Shown here one piece after another: positions 36,535-46,957 of a stretch of 64,000 bases of DNA. Both the position numbers and the translations under genes were made by a program. Origin of the DNA: Shewanella sp. MTB7. Lineage in GTDB: Bacteria; Pseudomonadota; Gammaproteobacteria; Enterobacterales; Shewanellaceae. The notes beneath the pieces were generated by a model, which did no database searches, was not told the origin of the DNA, and saw only the letters and a program-made list of their open reading frames with translations. The stretch is from assembly GCF_027571385.1 (NCBI RefSeq), contig NZ_CP085636.1:4592001-4656000 (forward strand), written 5' to 3'. Position 1 is the first letter of the stretch. Every line of letters begins with the position of its first letter.

Positions 36535-39027
36535 ATGAAAAGAAGAGATTTTCTAAAAGGATTAATATCAACATCTTATGTAGTCCTAAGCGGTGCATCA
36601 GTACTTGCCCCCCTCAATGCGCTAGCGGCAGCAGGTGCCAAGGATGATGACGTTTGGTTGACTACCGGTTCACATTTTGGCGCATTCAAAATGAAACGTA
36701 AGAATGGTGTTATCGACCAAGTCATTCCCTTTGACAGTGATAAATATCCATCGGATATGATCAATGGCATAAAAGGCCTAGTGTATAACCCATCACGGGT
36801 TCGCTACCCTATGGTACGCTTAGATTTTTTACTTAATGGCTTTGAAAGTAACACCAGTCAACGCGGCGACTTTCGTTTCGTTCGTGTAACTTGGGACAAG
36901 GCATTACATCTATTTAAAGACTCTCTCGATGAGGTACAGACTAAATATGGTCCATCGGGTCTTCATGCGGGTCAAACAGGCTGGCGTGCAACAGGTCAAC
37001 TGCATTCATGTACTAGTCATATGCAACGTGCTGTTGCCATGCATGGTAATTTCGTTAAAAAAATAGGCGATTACTCTACTGGTGCAGGTCAGACAATCTT
37101 GCCATACATCTTAGGTTCGACCGAAGTGTATGCACAGGGCACCTCTTGGTCACTAATCCTTGAAAAGTCGGACACCATTGTTTTATGGTCCAACGATCCT
37201 TACAAGAACCTACAGGTAGGTTGGAATGCTGAAACACATGAGTCATATGCCTATCTTGCTCAACTTAAAGAGAAGGTTAAACAGGGCAAGATCCGCGTGA
37301 TCAGTATTGACCCTGTTGTCACTAAGACTCAAGAGTATCTAGGATGTGAGCAACTTTACGTTAACCCACAAACCGATGTGCCGTTAATGTTAGGTATCGC
37401 CCATGAAATGGTGACTCAAAACTTACATGACACTAAGTTTATCGAAGGATATAGCTTAGGTTTCGATCAATTCCTTCCTTACCTCATGGGTGAAAGTGAC
37501 GGTATTCCTAAGACACCTGAATGGGCATCAACAATATCAGGTGTCAGTCCTGAAGTTATCCGTGATTTAGCCAAAGTCATGACTAAAGGCCGTACTCAGA
37601 TAATGATGGGCTGGTGTGTTCAGCGTCAACAACACGGCGAACAGCCTTATTGGATGGCTGCAGTACTTGCCACCATGATAGGGCAGATTGGTTTGCCTGG
37701 TGGCGGAATAAGCTATGGTCATCACTACTCAGGTATTGGTGTTCCTTCATCGGGCGCGGCAGCACCTGGCGCGTTCCCACGTAACTTGGATGAAGATCAG
37801 AAACCTATCTTTGACAGCACTGATTTCAAAGGTGCCAGCAACACGATCCCTGTCGCACGTTGGATTGATTCAATCTTAGAGCCGGGTAAAACTATCGACT
37901 CTAATGGTTCGAAAGTGACCTACCCAGATATCAAAATGATGATATTTTCAGGTAACAACCCATGGAATCATCATCAAGATAGAAACAGAATGAAGAAAGC
38001 CTTCATGAAACTGAAATGTATTGTCTCTATCGACATGAACTGGACAGCAACATGTCGTTTCTCTGATATTGTTTTGCCAGCTTGTACCACGTTTGAACGT
38101 AACGATATCGACATCTATGGCAGCTATGCCAATCGTGGTTTGTTATCGATGCAAAAGATGGTAGAGCCCCTTTATGAGAGTTTGTCTGACTTTGAGATTT
38201 TCACTCGTTTTGCAGCCGTTTTGGGCAAAGAGAAAGAATATACCCGTGGCATGACGGAAAGAGATTGGCTAGTTAAGTTATATAACGATTGTAAAGCGGC
38301 TAACGCAGGCAAGTTCGACATGCCTCTTTTTGAGGAGTTTTGGCAAGCGGGTTACGTTTACTTTGGTGAAGGCAAGCCATGGACTCGTCACGCCGACTTC
38401 AGAAACGATCCGGAGATCAACCCACTTGGTACACCTTCTGGTTTGATTGAAATCTTTAGCCGTAAGATTGCTCAATATAACTATGACGATTGCCCAGGTC
38501 ACCCGACTTGGATGGAAAAGGCTGAACGTAGTCATGGTGGACCCGGTTCGAAAAAATTCCCAATATGTCTGCAATCTTGTCACCCAGATAAGCGTCTTCA
38601 TTCGCAGATGTGTGAATCGCAAGAGTTCCGTGAAACATATACGGTAAAAGGCAGAGAGCCTGTTTACATTAGTCCAGCGGATGCAAAAGAGCGCGGGATT
38701 AAAAGTGGCGATATCGTTCGTGTGTTTAACGATCGTGGTCAGTTACTTGCCGGCGCAGTGGTATCAAATAATTATCCACAAAGTATTATTCGTATTCAAG
38801 AAGGTGCATGGTATGGCCCTGTTGGACCCAATGGTCATAAAGATGGCGGTGCCGTCATTGGCGCAATATGTAGCTATGGTGATCCAAACACGCTTACGCT
38901 AGATATTGGTACATCTAAGCTAGCTCAAGCCTGTTCAGCTTATACTTGTCTGGTTGATTTTGAGAAATACAAAGGTAAAGTACCTGAAGTCAGCTCATTT
39001 AGTGGTCCTATTCAAGTTCAGATTTAG
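36535..39027 (+). CDS. torA: trimethylamine N-oxide reductase TorA
   Basis: The periplasmic catalytic subunit, a molybdopterin-dependent enzyme reducing TMAO to trimethylamine. It has 830 residues. The twin-arginine signal is KRRDFLKG at the start, with cleavage expected after NALA (about 28-31). No N-terminal 4Fe-4S cysteine cluster is present, consistent with the DMSO-reductase type with a serine ligand, likely the serine in DYSTGAGQ near 181. The cofactor-binding C-terminal domain runs from about 700. TorD, its chaperone, is encoded immediately downstream. Full length, no disruption. Confidence 0.97.
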   Translation: MKRRDFLKGLISTSYVVLSGASVLAPLNALAAAGAKDDDVWLTTGSHFGAFKMKRKNGVIDQVIPFDSDKYPSDMINGIKGLVYNPSRVRYPMVRLDFLLNGFESNTSQRGDFRFVRVTWDKALHLFKDSLDEVQTKYGPSGLHAGQTGWRATGQLHSCTSHMQRAVAMHGNFVKKIGDYSTGAGQTILPYILGSTEVYAQGTSWSLILEKSDTIVLWSNDPYKNLQVGWNAETHESYAYLAQLKEKVKQGKIRVISIDPVVTKTQEYLGCEQLYVNPQTDVPLMLGIAHEMVTQNLHDTKFIEGYSLGFDQFLPYLMGESDGIPKTPEWASTISGVSPEVIRDLAKVMTKGRTQIMMGWCVQRQQHGEQPYWMAAVLATMIGQIGLPGGGISYGHHYSGIGVPSSGAAAPGAFPRNLDEDQKPIFDSTDFKGASNTIPVARWIDSILEPGKTIDSNGSKVTYPDIKMMIFSGNNPWNHHQDRNRMKKAFMKLKCIVSIDMNWTATCRFSDIVLPACTTFERNDIDIYGSYANRGLLSMQKMVEPLYESLSDFEIFTRFAAVLGKEKEYTRGMTERDWLVKLYNDCKAANAGKFDMPLFEEFWQAGYVYFGEGKPWTRHADFRNDPEINPLGTPSGLIEIFSRKIAQYNYDDCPGHPTWMEKAERSHGGPGSKKFPICLQSCHPDKRLHSQMCESQEFRETYTVKGREPVYISPADAKERGIKSGDIVRVFNDRGQLLAGAVVSNNYPQSIIRIQEGAWYGPVGPNGHKDGGAVIGAICSYGDPNTLTLDIGTSKLAQACSAYTCLVDFEKYKGKVPEVSSFSGPIQVQI

Positions 39028-39031
39028 TCTT

Positions 39032-39047
39032 ATACCAATTAGCATAA
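39032..39047 (+). repeat. solitary MITE-tip-like sequence between torA and torD
   Basis: ATACCAATTAGCATAA shares its first ten bases with the terminal repeat of the MITE-like element near 49.6 kb. No matching second end is nearby. It may be a remnant or coincidence. Confidence 0.35.
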
Positions 39048-39063
39048 GGAATTAGTTAAGCGT

Positions 39064-39699
39064 ATGGATGGTAGTGATATGAATAAAGCGGCAATAAATC
39101 AGGCAAGAGCGATGGTCTATCGACTTCTCTCATCCCTGTTTGCTAAAGAAGTTGATCATCAAGTTTTACATGAATTAACAGGTGAGCAAGCACAAGCTTT
39201 CTTAGCACAACTTGCTAGTGAACCTGCATTCAAACAAGATATCGGCACATTAATATCTATTCTGAATACGCTAAAAACAGATAAGGCGCTATTGGAACTA
39301 GCAGCGGATTACTGTGGTTTATTCCTCGTGGGATCTAAACACAGTGCTTCGCCCTATGCCAGTTTATACCTTAATGGTAGTAGCCATGAAGCACCTCTGT
39401 TTGGAGAACAGCATCAACAGATGGTGCTCTTTCTTAAGCAGAGTCAGCTACAAGTTCAGACAAGCTTTCCTGAACCTGCCGATCATCTGGCTGTGATTTT
39501 AGCTTACGTAGAATACCTTTGTCTGCACAGTGATAAGGCGACTCAGCTGAACTTTATTGAGTCCAACCTTAATAACTGGCTCGATAACTTTACCGCTAAA
39601 GTCATCGAATGTGACAGTGGACAGTTTTACAGTGCACTTGCTCGTTTGACACAAAACTGGGTAGCATCTGATCTTGATGATTTAAAATCAGAGATGTAA
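39064..39699 (+). CDS. torD: TorA-specific chaperone TorD
   Basis: A 211-residue cytoplasmic all-helical chaperone of the TorD family. It binds apo-TorA and its Tat signal until the molybdenum cofactor is inserted. The family pattern includes the conserved central stretch [14 protein letters not shown] with EAPLFGEQH, and [16 protein letters not shown]. Last gene of torECAD, 36 bases after torA. The ATG at 39079 (MNKAAIN) is an alternative start with similar plausibility. Confidence 0.94.
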   Translation: MDGSDMNKAAINQARAMVYRLLSSLFAKEVDHQVLHELTGEQAQAFLAQLASEPAFKQDIGTLISILNTLKTDKALLELAADYCGLFLVGSKHSASPYASLYLNGSSHEAPLFGEQHQQMVLFLKQSQLQVQTSFPEPADHLAVILAYVEYLCLHSDKATQLNFIESNLNNWLDNFTAKVIECDSGQFYSALARLTQNWVASDLDDLKSEM

Positions 39700-39712
39700 A
39701 CAGTTTAATATC

Positions 39713-39745
39713 AAAAAAAGCGCTGAACACTCAACGCTTTTTTAT
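39713..39745 (+). terminator. terminator of the torECAD operon
   Basis: AAAAAGCG pairs with CGCTTTTT, with an inner TGA/TCA continuation, followed by more T; it starts 13 bases after the torD stop codon. Confidence 0.85.
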
Positions 39746-39847
39746 TTTATACCCAAACTACTTGGGTATGTATGGACTCGAACGACTTGTCTTCTAACTG
39801 TTACCCGATCTGCCTCTAACCCCTTGTTCCTAAACTGACGTTATGGA

Positions 39848-41107
39848 TTAACGTTGCCTGCTACGACCGCCTGCCGCTCTGCGTCTAGCGCGTTGTTTCT
39901 GCGCTGACTTACTGTTTTTTCTTAAATCAGGCGAACTTTTAGTGAGATCCGGTTCGAAACCAGCCAACCATTGCTGAGGTAACCGCGTATCGAGCACTGC
40001 CTCAACTTCTTCAAGCAACAAAGCATCCTCTTCACTATACAAAGTGATAGCAATACCTGAATTTCCAGCTCTACCTGTACGACCTATACGATGAACATAA
40101 TCCTCAGCGATAAAGGGCAACTCATAATTCACCACCACAGCTAATGACTCAACATCCAGACCTCGAGCCGCAACGTCGGTAGCAACCAGCACCTGCACTT
40201 CCCCCAGCTTAAACTGCTGTAACACCTTTTCGCGGGCACCTTGAGAGAGATCCCCATGAAACGCCAGAGCCTTAATACCCGCATTAATCAAGGCTAAAGC
40301 TATTTTATCTGCCCCCTGCTTCTTACGGCTAAAAATCAACACTTGTTGCCACTTTTTAGTGAGTAATAGATGACATAATAGTTCAATTTTCCGCTGTGAA
40401 TCGACTGCATAAACACGCTGCTCAACCTTTCCAGCAGCCGCATTTCGCTTACCCACTTCGATAAGCTTAGGCTCCTTAAGCAAAGCCTTACTTAATCCAA
40501 ATACAGCATCATCAAATGTGGCAGAAAATAACAGAGTCTGTCTCTGCTTTGAAACCTGTTTAAGAATGGCATCAATCTCCTCCTTAAACCCCATATCGAG
40601 CATTCGATCAGCCTCATCAAACACTAAAAAAGCTAACTGTTTAAGGGTAAGCGAACCACGCCTTAAATGATCAAGCAAACGCCCGGGGGTCGCGATCAGT
40701 ATGTCCACTCCAGCCTTTAAAATATCGGATTGAGCATCGATACTCACGCCGCCATAAACAATCGCGCTATTAAGGCTCGATAGCTTGCCATATTTAACAA
40801 AACTATGGTGCACCTGCAATGCGAGCTCACGAGTAGGTGTTAAAATTAACGCTCGAACTGGCTTAATCTCAGTGTCTAACGGGTTAATTTGGCCTTTCTC
40901 GCTAGATACCTGCGTGCTTAGCTGGTTAATAATAGGCAAAGCAAACGCTGCCGTTTTCCCGGTGCCGGTTTGGGCTCTCGCCATCACATCATACCCAGCT
41001 AAGATCACAGGAATGGTTTCAACCTGCACCGCTGTTGGAACAAGGTAGCCCAGTTCAGACAAAACAGTGACTAAATCAGCACTTAAGCCCATTGAAGAAA
41101 AAGACAT
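39848..41107 (-). CDS. DEAD-box ATP-dependent RNA helicase, RhlE-like (second copy)
   Basis: A 419-residue helicase with the full motif set: VQVETIP in the Q region, AQTGTGKT, PTRELA, DEAD near residue 150, SAT, ATDVAARGLD, HRIGRTGRAG, and a basic C-terminal tail ending in an arginine/alanine-rich stretch. It is of the same group as the helicase at about 17 kb but with a different tail. I use the ATG at 41107; a further ten hydrophobic residues upstream are unlikely to be translated. It lies between torD and the torSTR genes but has no known link to TMAO respiration. Confidence 0.9.
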   Translation of the reverse strand: MSFSSMGLSADLVTVLSELGYLVPTAVQVETIPVILAGYDVMARAQTGTGKTAAFALPIINQLSTQVSSEKGQINPLDTEIKPVRALILTPTRELALQVHHSFVKYGKLSSLNSAIVYGGVSIDAQSDILKAGVDILIATPGRLLDHLRRGSLTLKQLAFLVFDEADRMLDMGFKEEIDAILKQVSKQRQTLLFSATFDDAVFGLSKALLKEPKLIEVGKRNAAAGKVEQRVYAVDSQRKIELLCHLLLTKKWQQVLIFSRKKQGADKIALALINAGIKALAFHGDLSQGAREKVLQQFKLGEVQVLVATDVAARGLDVESLAVVVNYELPFIAEDYVHRIGRTGRAGNSGIAITLYSEEDALLLEEVEAVLDTRLPQQWLAGFEPDLTKSSPDLRKNSKSAQKQRARRRAAGGRSRQR

Positions 41108-41388
41108 AAAAAACACCAATAAGAAGCCCAACAACATTGACGTGCAGTGTAACAGAAAGCGACTCTTTCCCCGCCAAATATCTCAATAATGACAGACTGT
41201 TGGGCTCCTCATCGCTGCTTTCGATGGGGAGTATCCCGCTCACACTACGGCTCATTTTCCTTTTACTCTCGAATATAAAACGCAATATAAAAGCAATGTG
41301 GATCACAAAGAGCATAATTAGCACCGACTAAATTAGATAAACACATCAAGATCACAGTTCTTCTGTTCAAAATAACGACAATAGCCCG

Positions 41389-41940
41389 TTGTTAAATTTT
41401 ATCGGATTATCTGTTTCAGTGTTTGACGTTATTCATCACGCTCTCGCCCAAGGTATAGGTTTCATCTCCATGTTTATAGCCTGGTGGGCAAACGCACAAA
41501 AAAAGGATCAGAAGCTCCTTACTGGGAACATAGTTGCAGCAAGCTTAACCTCTATTCACTTAGGCTTACTCGGAAGCACTCTAGGTATGGCTAACCAGCT
41601 GTTGAATATGGGGCGATTTTACTCTGGTCGTTGCTGCCGCCTTCCCATACTCGCGCCCATTTTCGCTTCACTGGCTATACTTCTGGGCTGGTTTTGGGCT
41701 CAACATTGGAGTGAGTGGTGTGCCGTCTTTGCCGCTGTCATCATGAGCTTTGCGCTCATCCACACTTCAGGGATCCAACTACGATTGGCAATGCTAGTAA
41801 GCAATATCTGTAATTTAAGCCTGTCACTTCATCTCAATTCCTGGTCTGGGATCTTATATCAAGTGATCACCATCGCGATCATCGGCTATCAAATTAGAGA
41901 AAGCCTGCGCCCCCAGCAGTTTATTAGCGAGATCCCTTAA
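41389..41940 (+). CDS. YgjV-like inner-membrane protein
   Basis: A 183-residue protein with about five or six membrane segments. The block AQGIGFISMFIAWWANAQKK and the following NIVAASLTSIHLGLLGS match the YgjV family of inner-membrane proteins, whose function is not known. The start is uncertain: the frame opens with TTG at 41389 and no strong ribosome site is seen, so a nearby GTG is possible. It is convergent with torS, which ends 49 bases further on. Confidence 0.7.
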   Translation: MLNFIGLSVSVFDVIHHALAQGIGFISMFIAWWANAQKKDQKLLTGNIVAASLTSIHLGLLGSTLGMANQLLNMGRFYSGRCCRLPILAPIFASLAILLGWFWAQHWSEWCAVFAAVIMSFALIHTSGIQLRLAMLVSNICNLSLSLHLNSWSGILYQVITIAIIGYQIRESLRPQQFISEIP

Positions 41941-41988
41941 TTAAAGAAGCTCTTCATGAAAAATCGAGTCTAAGGCAAGCAGATCTGA

Positions 41989-44958
41989 CTAATGTTCAAT
42001 GAGCTTAGTTAATATAAAAAGGGAATCCCGATGTAACCGTTCCAGCTCTATATGCTCATCCGTGTAATAATCTAATTTTTCAAGGCGCTTACAGAGCTCA
42101 GATAGCGCCATCAATCCCATGCTGGCGCTACTCCCTTTTAGCGCATGGAGCACAGTATTTCGGTTTTCACTTTTCTTAGACAATGCAGACAATTGAATCT
42201 GACTTGAGTCTCGAAACAGATCCAGCATCTCAACTACCGCCCCTACACCCAGGTACTCGACATCTTGTTTTATCTGTTCTAGATCGATTAAATCATCTTT
42301 ATCGACTACACCATCCCTCTGCTTATTAAGTGGATTCGCAACGCCAACCCATGGGGCTAACAGCTGCATGTTCAGAGGTTTACCAAGTACAAGGTCAAAC
42401 CCCATCGCTTGATAGTTGGCCATGTCATCGGGTTGAATTTGTGCCGTAAATGCCGCAATTTCCACATTGTGGCAGGCTTGATGGGCCATCTCTCTTAACT
42501 CATTTAATAGCTCGAGCCCTGATCCATCACCCAACTGAATATCCAACATGATGGCATCGAAACTATCGACACCACTTTTATAAATCTGGCGAGCCTCTGC
42601 ACAACTGCTCGCGAGTTCGGACTCATGCCCTAAGTGTGCGAGAAAGCCTTGAGCCACCATCGCATTCACTTTATTATCCTCTATCACCAAAATACGTTTC
42701 TTGTTCACTTCTCTTTGCCGTTCCTGAACATATTCATGAACTTGATCGCAGATAATAAGCGGTACATTAAAGCCAAAACGACTTCCCCTGCCCACTTCAC
42801 TTTCAACCCAGAGTGGCAAGTAATGATCTTCAACCACCTTATCAGTGTCATACCCAGATGTACGACACATAAGATCCACCAGCTCTTTACTGATGGCAAG
42901 TCCAAGGCCAGTGCCTCGAGAACGCCCCTGATTCAGATGCGTACTGTAAGCTTTAAATAGCTGCTCTTTAGCTTGTTCACCGATCCCCATTCCAGTATCT
43001 ATAACAGCAAAGCACAAGGCTCTGTCATCAATCCAAACTTTTAATCTCACTTCGCCTTTTGGGGTGAACTTAATCCCATTACCAATGAGGTTAAACAATA
43101 CTTGGCGCAATTTAGGACCGTCGATATTGATCCAGTCTGGCAACTTTGAACAGTCAAGCACTAGGTTTAGCCCTGCAAGACCCGCCCCTGCGAGCATAAT
43201 TGCAACCACATCATCGAGCAGATCCTTGATTGCCACAGGACGAGGTTCATTCGTTAACTTTCCTTGTTCTAATCGTGAAAAATCTAAAATGTCATTGAGT
43301 ACAGTCTGCAGTAAGGTGCCACTATATTGCGAGAGCGCTAACATCTGTTTCTGAGCGACTGGAAGCTCTGAATGTCCCAGTAATGTCAGGGTGCCTAACA
43401 AGCCATTTAAGGGGGTGCGGATCTCATGGCTCATGGTCGCTAAAAAGAGGGATTTGGCTTGATTGGCCTGCTCAGCCATATTTCGTGCTTGCGCGTGCCC
43501 TTTTGCTTCAGAATCTAAGCGTTTGTTGGCAATTGCCAGTTCCTGTGTACGCGCCTCAACTGTTATTTCCAGCGCAGCTTTATGTTCACTGAGGTCATCA
43601 GCGCTCTCTCGTAACTCACGCTGAAGTTTCTGATTATGTGCTGTTTTTTGCTTAAAAGCCTCAATAGCACTTGCCATCGCGGTTAGCTCATCGTCACCAT
43701 AGGAGTTTATGGCCACTTGAGTATCTCCCAAACTCAACCTTGAAAGCGCATAGGTTGCTTCATTTAACCTTACCGCTATCCCTTTATAGATCACTCTATA
43801 AACGACAAATAAAATGACAATTAGCATCAATATGCCAGTTCCCATAAGCCCGGCCTTAGCCCAATCTATTTGCTGCAGATAATCAAGACGGGCCACTTCA
43901 GCCTCTTGCTGCTGAATAGACATCGCATGGTCGACAGTTTGGTTAAGTTCATAAAGTTTATTAGAAAGCATTTGCAGCTGCTTATTTTGCGCAGCCATCA
44001 AATATATGTACTGTTTTTGTATGCTTAGTCCTTCTGAAACTCGCCTTAACACGACAAACTCTTTCTCTAATTCTCTTGCCCTAACCGGATCCCTTACTAG
44101 GCCTTTAAGCAGTTCCAGAGCCATGAGATCCACTTGTATATAAGGTTCTGAAGTTGAGTTATTGGGATCGATATAAGTTTGAGGTGTAGATACCGATCCA
44201 GATGAAATGGGTAATGCAGTAGACGACATCTGTGACATGCTGGTAAGCACAGTCGACAAACCGCTTTCCAGTTGAGGAGATTGAAGCAGTTGACCAATAA
44301 GAGCAACATTATGAACCAGTTTTAACGCGCGATTAAGGCGTTCTTGAATATCGATATCATACTCTATTACAGTATCGAGCAACTGAGCACTTCTCTCATC
44401 CCCTGCAATCTCAGGGTAAGCCAAGCTCAACTTCGCGAGCACAGAGGAATCAACCACGGCCAACTCGGCTTCAAGCAGTTTAATGCTATTACTCGACGCT
44501 AATACTAGGGCTTCTCCTTGTTCCGTTAGCATGCCTGCTACGGACAATCGTGTTCCAACTTGTGTACCGAGTTGTGACAGATCATAAATGATCTCTCCAG
44601 CGGTCAATTCAAGACGCAAATCGCTTTGAACCTGCAGGCTTTTAAGCTTAGCGATAGCACGGAGCATGTTAGCACTATTGATTGATAAATTACGTCCAAT
44701 AAACTGCCGCAAGTGCTCCTCTTCTACTCTGCCTAACGCCTGGGCATTCTCAGCCAGAGCATTTGAAGATTGCGCCAACTCTCTAGCCGCTTCTGACGCA
44801 GGCAAAGCTTTGTCATAGAGGTAAGCGTCGGCTTGATTAACCCAATATAAACTCATATTTCCTAATGAGACCAAGAGCAATAATAGTAAGCCAAGGACAC
44901 CAAAAGCTAACATTAATCGTCCGACCAAACTTTTTCTTGATAGTGATAAAGGACTCAC
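41989..44958 (-). CDS. torS: hybrid sensor histidine kinase TorS
   Basis: A 989-residue phosphorelay kinase for TMAO. Order: first membrane segment (about 15-33); a long periplasmic helical sensor (about 35-370) that contacts TorT; second membrane segment (about 374-395); HAMP; HisKA with the phosphorylated histidine in MSHEIRTPLNG (near 510); HATPase with IGNGIKFT and GTGLGL; receiver with the aspartate in IMLDIQLGD (near 803); and Hpt with the histidine in LHALKGSSASMG (near 936). All four phosphorelay residues are present. Divergent from torT across a 121-base gap holding a hairpin repeat. Confidence 0.94.
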   Translation of the reverse strand: MSPLSLSRKSLVGRLMLAFGVLGLLLLLLVSLGNMSLYWVNQADAYLYDKALPASEAARELAQSSNALAENAQALGRVEEEHLRQFIGRNLSINSANMLRAIAKLKSLQVQSDLRLELTAGEIIYDLSQLGTQVGTRLSVAGMLTEQGEALVLASSNSIKLLEAELAVVDSSVLAKLSLAYPEIAGDERSAQLLDTVIEYDIDIQERLNRALKLVHNVALIGQLLQSPQLESGLSTVLTSMSQMSSTALPISSGSVSTPQTYIDPNNSTSEPYIQVDLMALELLKGLVRDPVRARELEKEFVVLRRVSEGLSIQKQYIYLMAAQNKQLQMLSNKLYELNQTVDHAMSIQQQEAEVARLDYLQQIDWAKAGLMGTGILMLIVILFVVYRVIYKGIAVRLNEATYALSRLSLGDTQVAINSYGDDELTAMASAIEAFKQKTAHNQKLQRELRESADDLSEHKAALEITVEARTQELAIANKRLDSEAKGHAQARNMAEQANQAKSLFLATMSHEIRTPLNGLLGTLTLLGHSELPVAQKQMLALSQYSGTLLQTVLNDILDFSRLEQGKLTNEPRPVAIKDLLDDVVAIMLAGAGLAGLNLVLDCSKLPDWINIDGPKLRQVLFNLIGNGIKFTPKGEVRLKVWIDDRALCFAVIDTGMGIGEQAKEQLFKAYSTHLNQGRSRGTGLGLAISKELVDLMCRTSGYDTDKVVEDHYLPLWVESEVGRGSRFGFNVPLIICDQVHEYVQERQREVNKKRILVIEDNKVNAMVAQGFLAHLGHESELASSCAEARQIYKSGVDSFDAIMLDIQLGDGSGLELLNELREMAHQACHNVEIAAFTAQIQPDDMANYQAMGFDLVLGKPLNMQLLAPWVGVANPLNKQRDGVVDKDDLIDLEQIKQDVEYLGVGAVVEMLDLFRDSSQIQLSALSKKSENRNTVLHALKGSSASMGLMALSELCKRLEKLDYYTDEHIELERLHRDSLFILTKLIEH

Positions 44959-44990
44959 TCTTATTCCTTCTATGACTGATATAATATATA

Positions 44991-45042
44991 CCCAAGCTAC
45001 CTCAAAGTGCTGAATCCTGCATCTTGAAGTGGTTTGGGTATA
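44991..45042. repeat. REP-like palindromic repeat in the torS-torT gap
   Basis: An imperfect inverted repeat with arms of about 24 bases. The left arm begins TATACCCAAGCTACCTCAA; the right arm is its near-complement, ending TTGGGTATA. The loop is short. It resembles dispersed palindromes common in Shewanella genomes. A shorter related palindrome, TACCCAA with TTGGGTA, lies at 39750-39768 after torD. Confidence 0.75.
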
Positions 45043-45079
45043 TAACTCAACAACACTAATCTATGGGAGTTAGTTAACA

Positions 45080-46159
45080 GTGCCTTTCAGCAAAAAGATA
45101 TCAATAATTGTTTGTATTGTGTCATTTTTTTTTACTCCACATATATATGCGCAAACCTGGTCATTAGAGCAACGTAGTCCCTTTAATGTCAAAATTCAAA
45201 CGGTCAACAAGCTTGCATACACACCTTTAATACAAACCAGTAAACCATGGAAAATCTGCGCTTTAGTTCCTCACTTAAAGGATGCCTACTGGATTGGTAT
45301 AGATTATGGCTTGGTGCAACAAGCTAGCAAACTTAAGATTGAACTCCAGCTATTTGAAGCTGGCAGCTATTATGAAAAAAATAAACAATTAAACCAACTC
45401 ACCAAGTGTATGAAGGGCGACTTTGATGCCATTTTACTCGGCGCAGTCGACCCCCAATTACTTGCATATTACCATGGCCCTATCACTAAGCCAGTTATCG
45501 CACTGGTGAATAGAATCGATAGCCCAAGTATCACAACTCGAGTCGGGGTTAACTGGTATCAGATGGGCTGGAATGCAGGCCAATTTATAAAAAATAACCT
45601 ATCCACAGTCTCAAAACTAAATGCAGGGAAAAAGGTCAATGTCTCGCTGCTTACCGGCCCTGAAAAATTGGGAGGAAGTGACTGGGTAGATCAAGGTATT
45701 TTAGCTGCTCTCAAAGACAGTAGAATAACCATATCTTCAATACGCCACACTGATAATAGTCGCAATCTTTATCGAGATCAGCTGCATCACCTACTTGAGA
45801 ATCAAAATCCAGACTACATTTTAGGCAGTGCAGTCGCCATAGAAGCAGCTATCGGTGACATCCGCATGAAGAAATTAGAAACTCAAGTAAAGCTTGTTAG
45901 TAGCTACCTATCCCCAGGCATTCTCAGAGGATTATTCAGACATAAGGTCGCTTTTAGTAATGATGATCTTGTGGTATTGCAGGGCAAGCTTGCAATCGAC
46001 GTGATAGTCAAAGCGCTGGAAGGTGAACTTATCACCGGGGATATTGGGCCTAAGATCCAACAGATCGTTAGTAAGGAACTGAATCAACATAATATTAAAA
46101 ACAAGCTTAATATTAGTTTAGCTCCCGCCGATTTTTACCCCATCTATAATGTGGATTAA
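45080..46159 (+). CDS. torT: periplasmic TMAO-sensing protein TorT
   Basis: A 359-residue periplasmic-binding-type protein (type I fold, like sugar-binding proteins). It has a Sec signal peptide with likely cleavage after YAQ or IYA (about residues 22-26). The N-lobe pattern WKICALVPHLKDAYWIGIDYG matches the TorT family, which binds TMAO and presents it to the sensor domain of TorS. It is convergent with torR, and the stop codons overlap by four bases. No membrane segment beyond the signal. Confidence 0.92.
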   Translation: MPFSKKISIIVCIVSFFFTPHIYAQTWSLEQRSPFNVKIQTVNKLAYTPLIQTSKPWKICALVPHLKDAYWIGIDYGLVQQASKLKIELQLFEAGSYYEKNKQLNQLTKCMKGDFDAILLGAVDPQLLAYYHGPITKPVIALVNRIDSPSITTRVGVNWYQMGWNAGQFIKNNLSTVSKLNAGKKVNVSLLTGPEKLGGSDWVDQGILAALKDSRITISSIRHTDNSRNLYRDQLHHLLENQNPDYILGSAVAIEAAIGDIRMKKLETQVKLVSSYLSPGILRGLFRHKVAFSNDDLVVLQGKLAIDVIVKALEGELITGDIGPKIQQIVSKELNQHNIKNKLNISLAPADFYPIYNVD

Positions 46160-46887
46160 TCCTCAACCTTGGCTGAAAATAGATAACCTTCACCATGAAT
46201 TGTCACAAACAGTTCAGGATTAAGTTTATTACGCAATCTTCTGAGGATCACATCTATGGTTCTATCATTGACATCTTGATTTCGATGACTCGTCTGCTGC
46301 ATAAGGCGTTCACGAGATAGTACCTGCTGGGGATGGAGTGCAAATGCTGCTAATAACTCAAATTCGGCCTTAGTTAACTTGATAATATTTTCACCGTGGA
46401 GTAATTTTCGGCTATTAAGCTCAAGTGCATAACCATCGAATATAATCACATCGTCTTTCTTTTCAAGTTGTGCAATCACCTCTTTCTCAGCCTTACGCAC
46501 AAGGGAGATACGCCAGAGAAGGTTCTTCACCCTGACAAGTAGTTCACGTAGCTCAAAAGGTTTAGTCACATAATCATCGGCCCCCATTTCAAGACCAATA
46601 ATCTTATCGATGGCTTCATCACGGCCGGTAACCAAAATGATACCGACATCAGAACGACTTCGCAGCTCCCGAGTCAGACTTAAGCCATCAACACCAGAAG
46701 TCAAACTATTGATGCCTTGCAGATTAATATCAAGAATAACGAGATCAATATGTTGACGATTAAACTCATGCCACATTTGCTCGCCATTTTGAGCCTGATG
46801 GACACGGTAGCCCTCCTTCTCAAAATACCCTTTTAATCTCGCACGAATGACAGACTCATCATCGACAACCAACACGTTATACGCCAT
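46156..46887 (-). CDS. torR: TMAO response regulator TorR
   Basis: A 243-residue OmpR/PhoB-type regulator. The receiver domain (about 3-120) has the acidic pocket DDES and the phosphoryl aspartate in LVILDINLQG near residue 51, with the conserved Lys in VTKPFE near 105. A winged-helix DNA-binding domain (about 145-240) includes RTIDVILRRLRNKL. It should activate torECAD and repress its own gene through TorR boxes; both promoters here carry such boxes. Gene order torS, torT, torR matches E. coli. Confidence 0.94.
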   Translation of the reverse strand: MAYNVLVVDDESVIRARLKGYFEKEGYRVHQAQNGEQMWHEFNRQHIDLVILDINLQGINSLTSGVDGLSLTRELRSRSDVGIILVTGRDEAIDKIIGLEMGADDYVTKPFELRELLVRVKNLLWRISLVRKAEKEVIAQLEKKDDVIIFDGYALELNSRKLLHGENIIKLTKAEFELLAAFALHPQQVLSRERLMQQTSHRNQDVNDRTIDVILRRLRNKLNPELFVTIHGEGYLFSAKVED

Positions 46888-46917
46888 GGTGCATATTCCT
46901 TACAGTAAAACGATTTT

Positions 46918-46957
46918 CATTTTTCATATTTTTTCATATTTTTTCATATTTGCATAT
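46918..46957 (-). promoter_or_regulatory. tandem TorR boxes upstream of torR
   Basis: Three perfect consecutive copies of TTTTCATATT (46921-46950), each ten bases, flanked by one further partial copy on each side (CAT at 46918 and GCATAT at 46952). The copies resemble the TorR box (CTGTTCATAT) in the TTCATAT core and in the ten-base period. The group begins 30 bases upstream of the torR start, consistent with autoregulation. Confidence 0.75.

Noticed and set aside
41281..41320. CRP site near TGTGGATCACA upstream of the second helicase
   Set aside because: The spacing between half-sites is too short for the CRP consensus.
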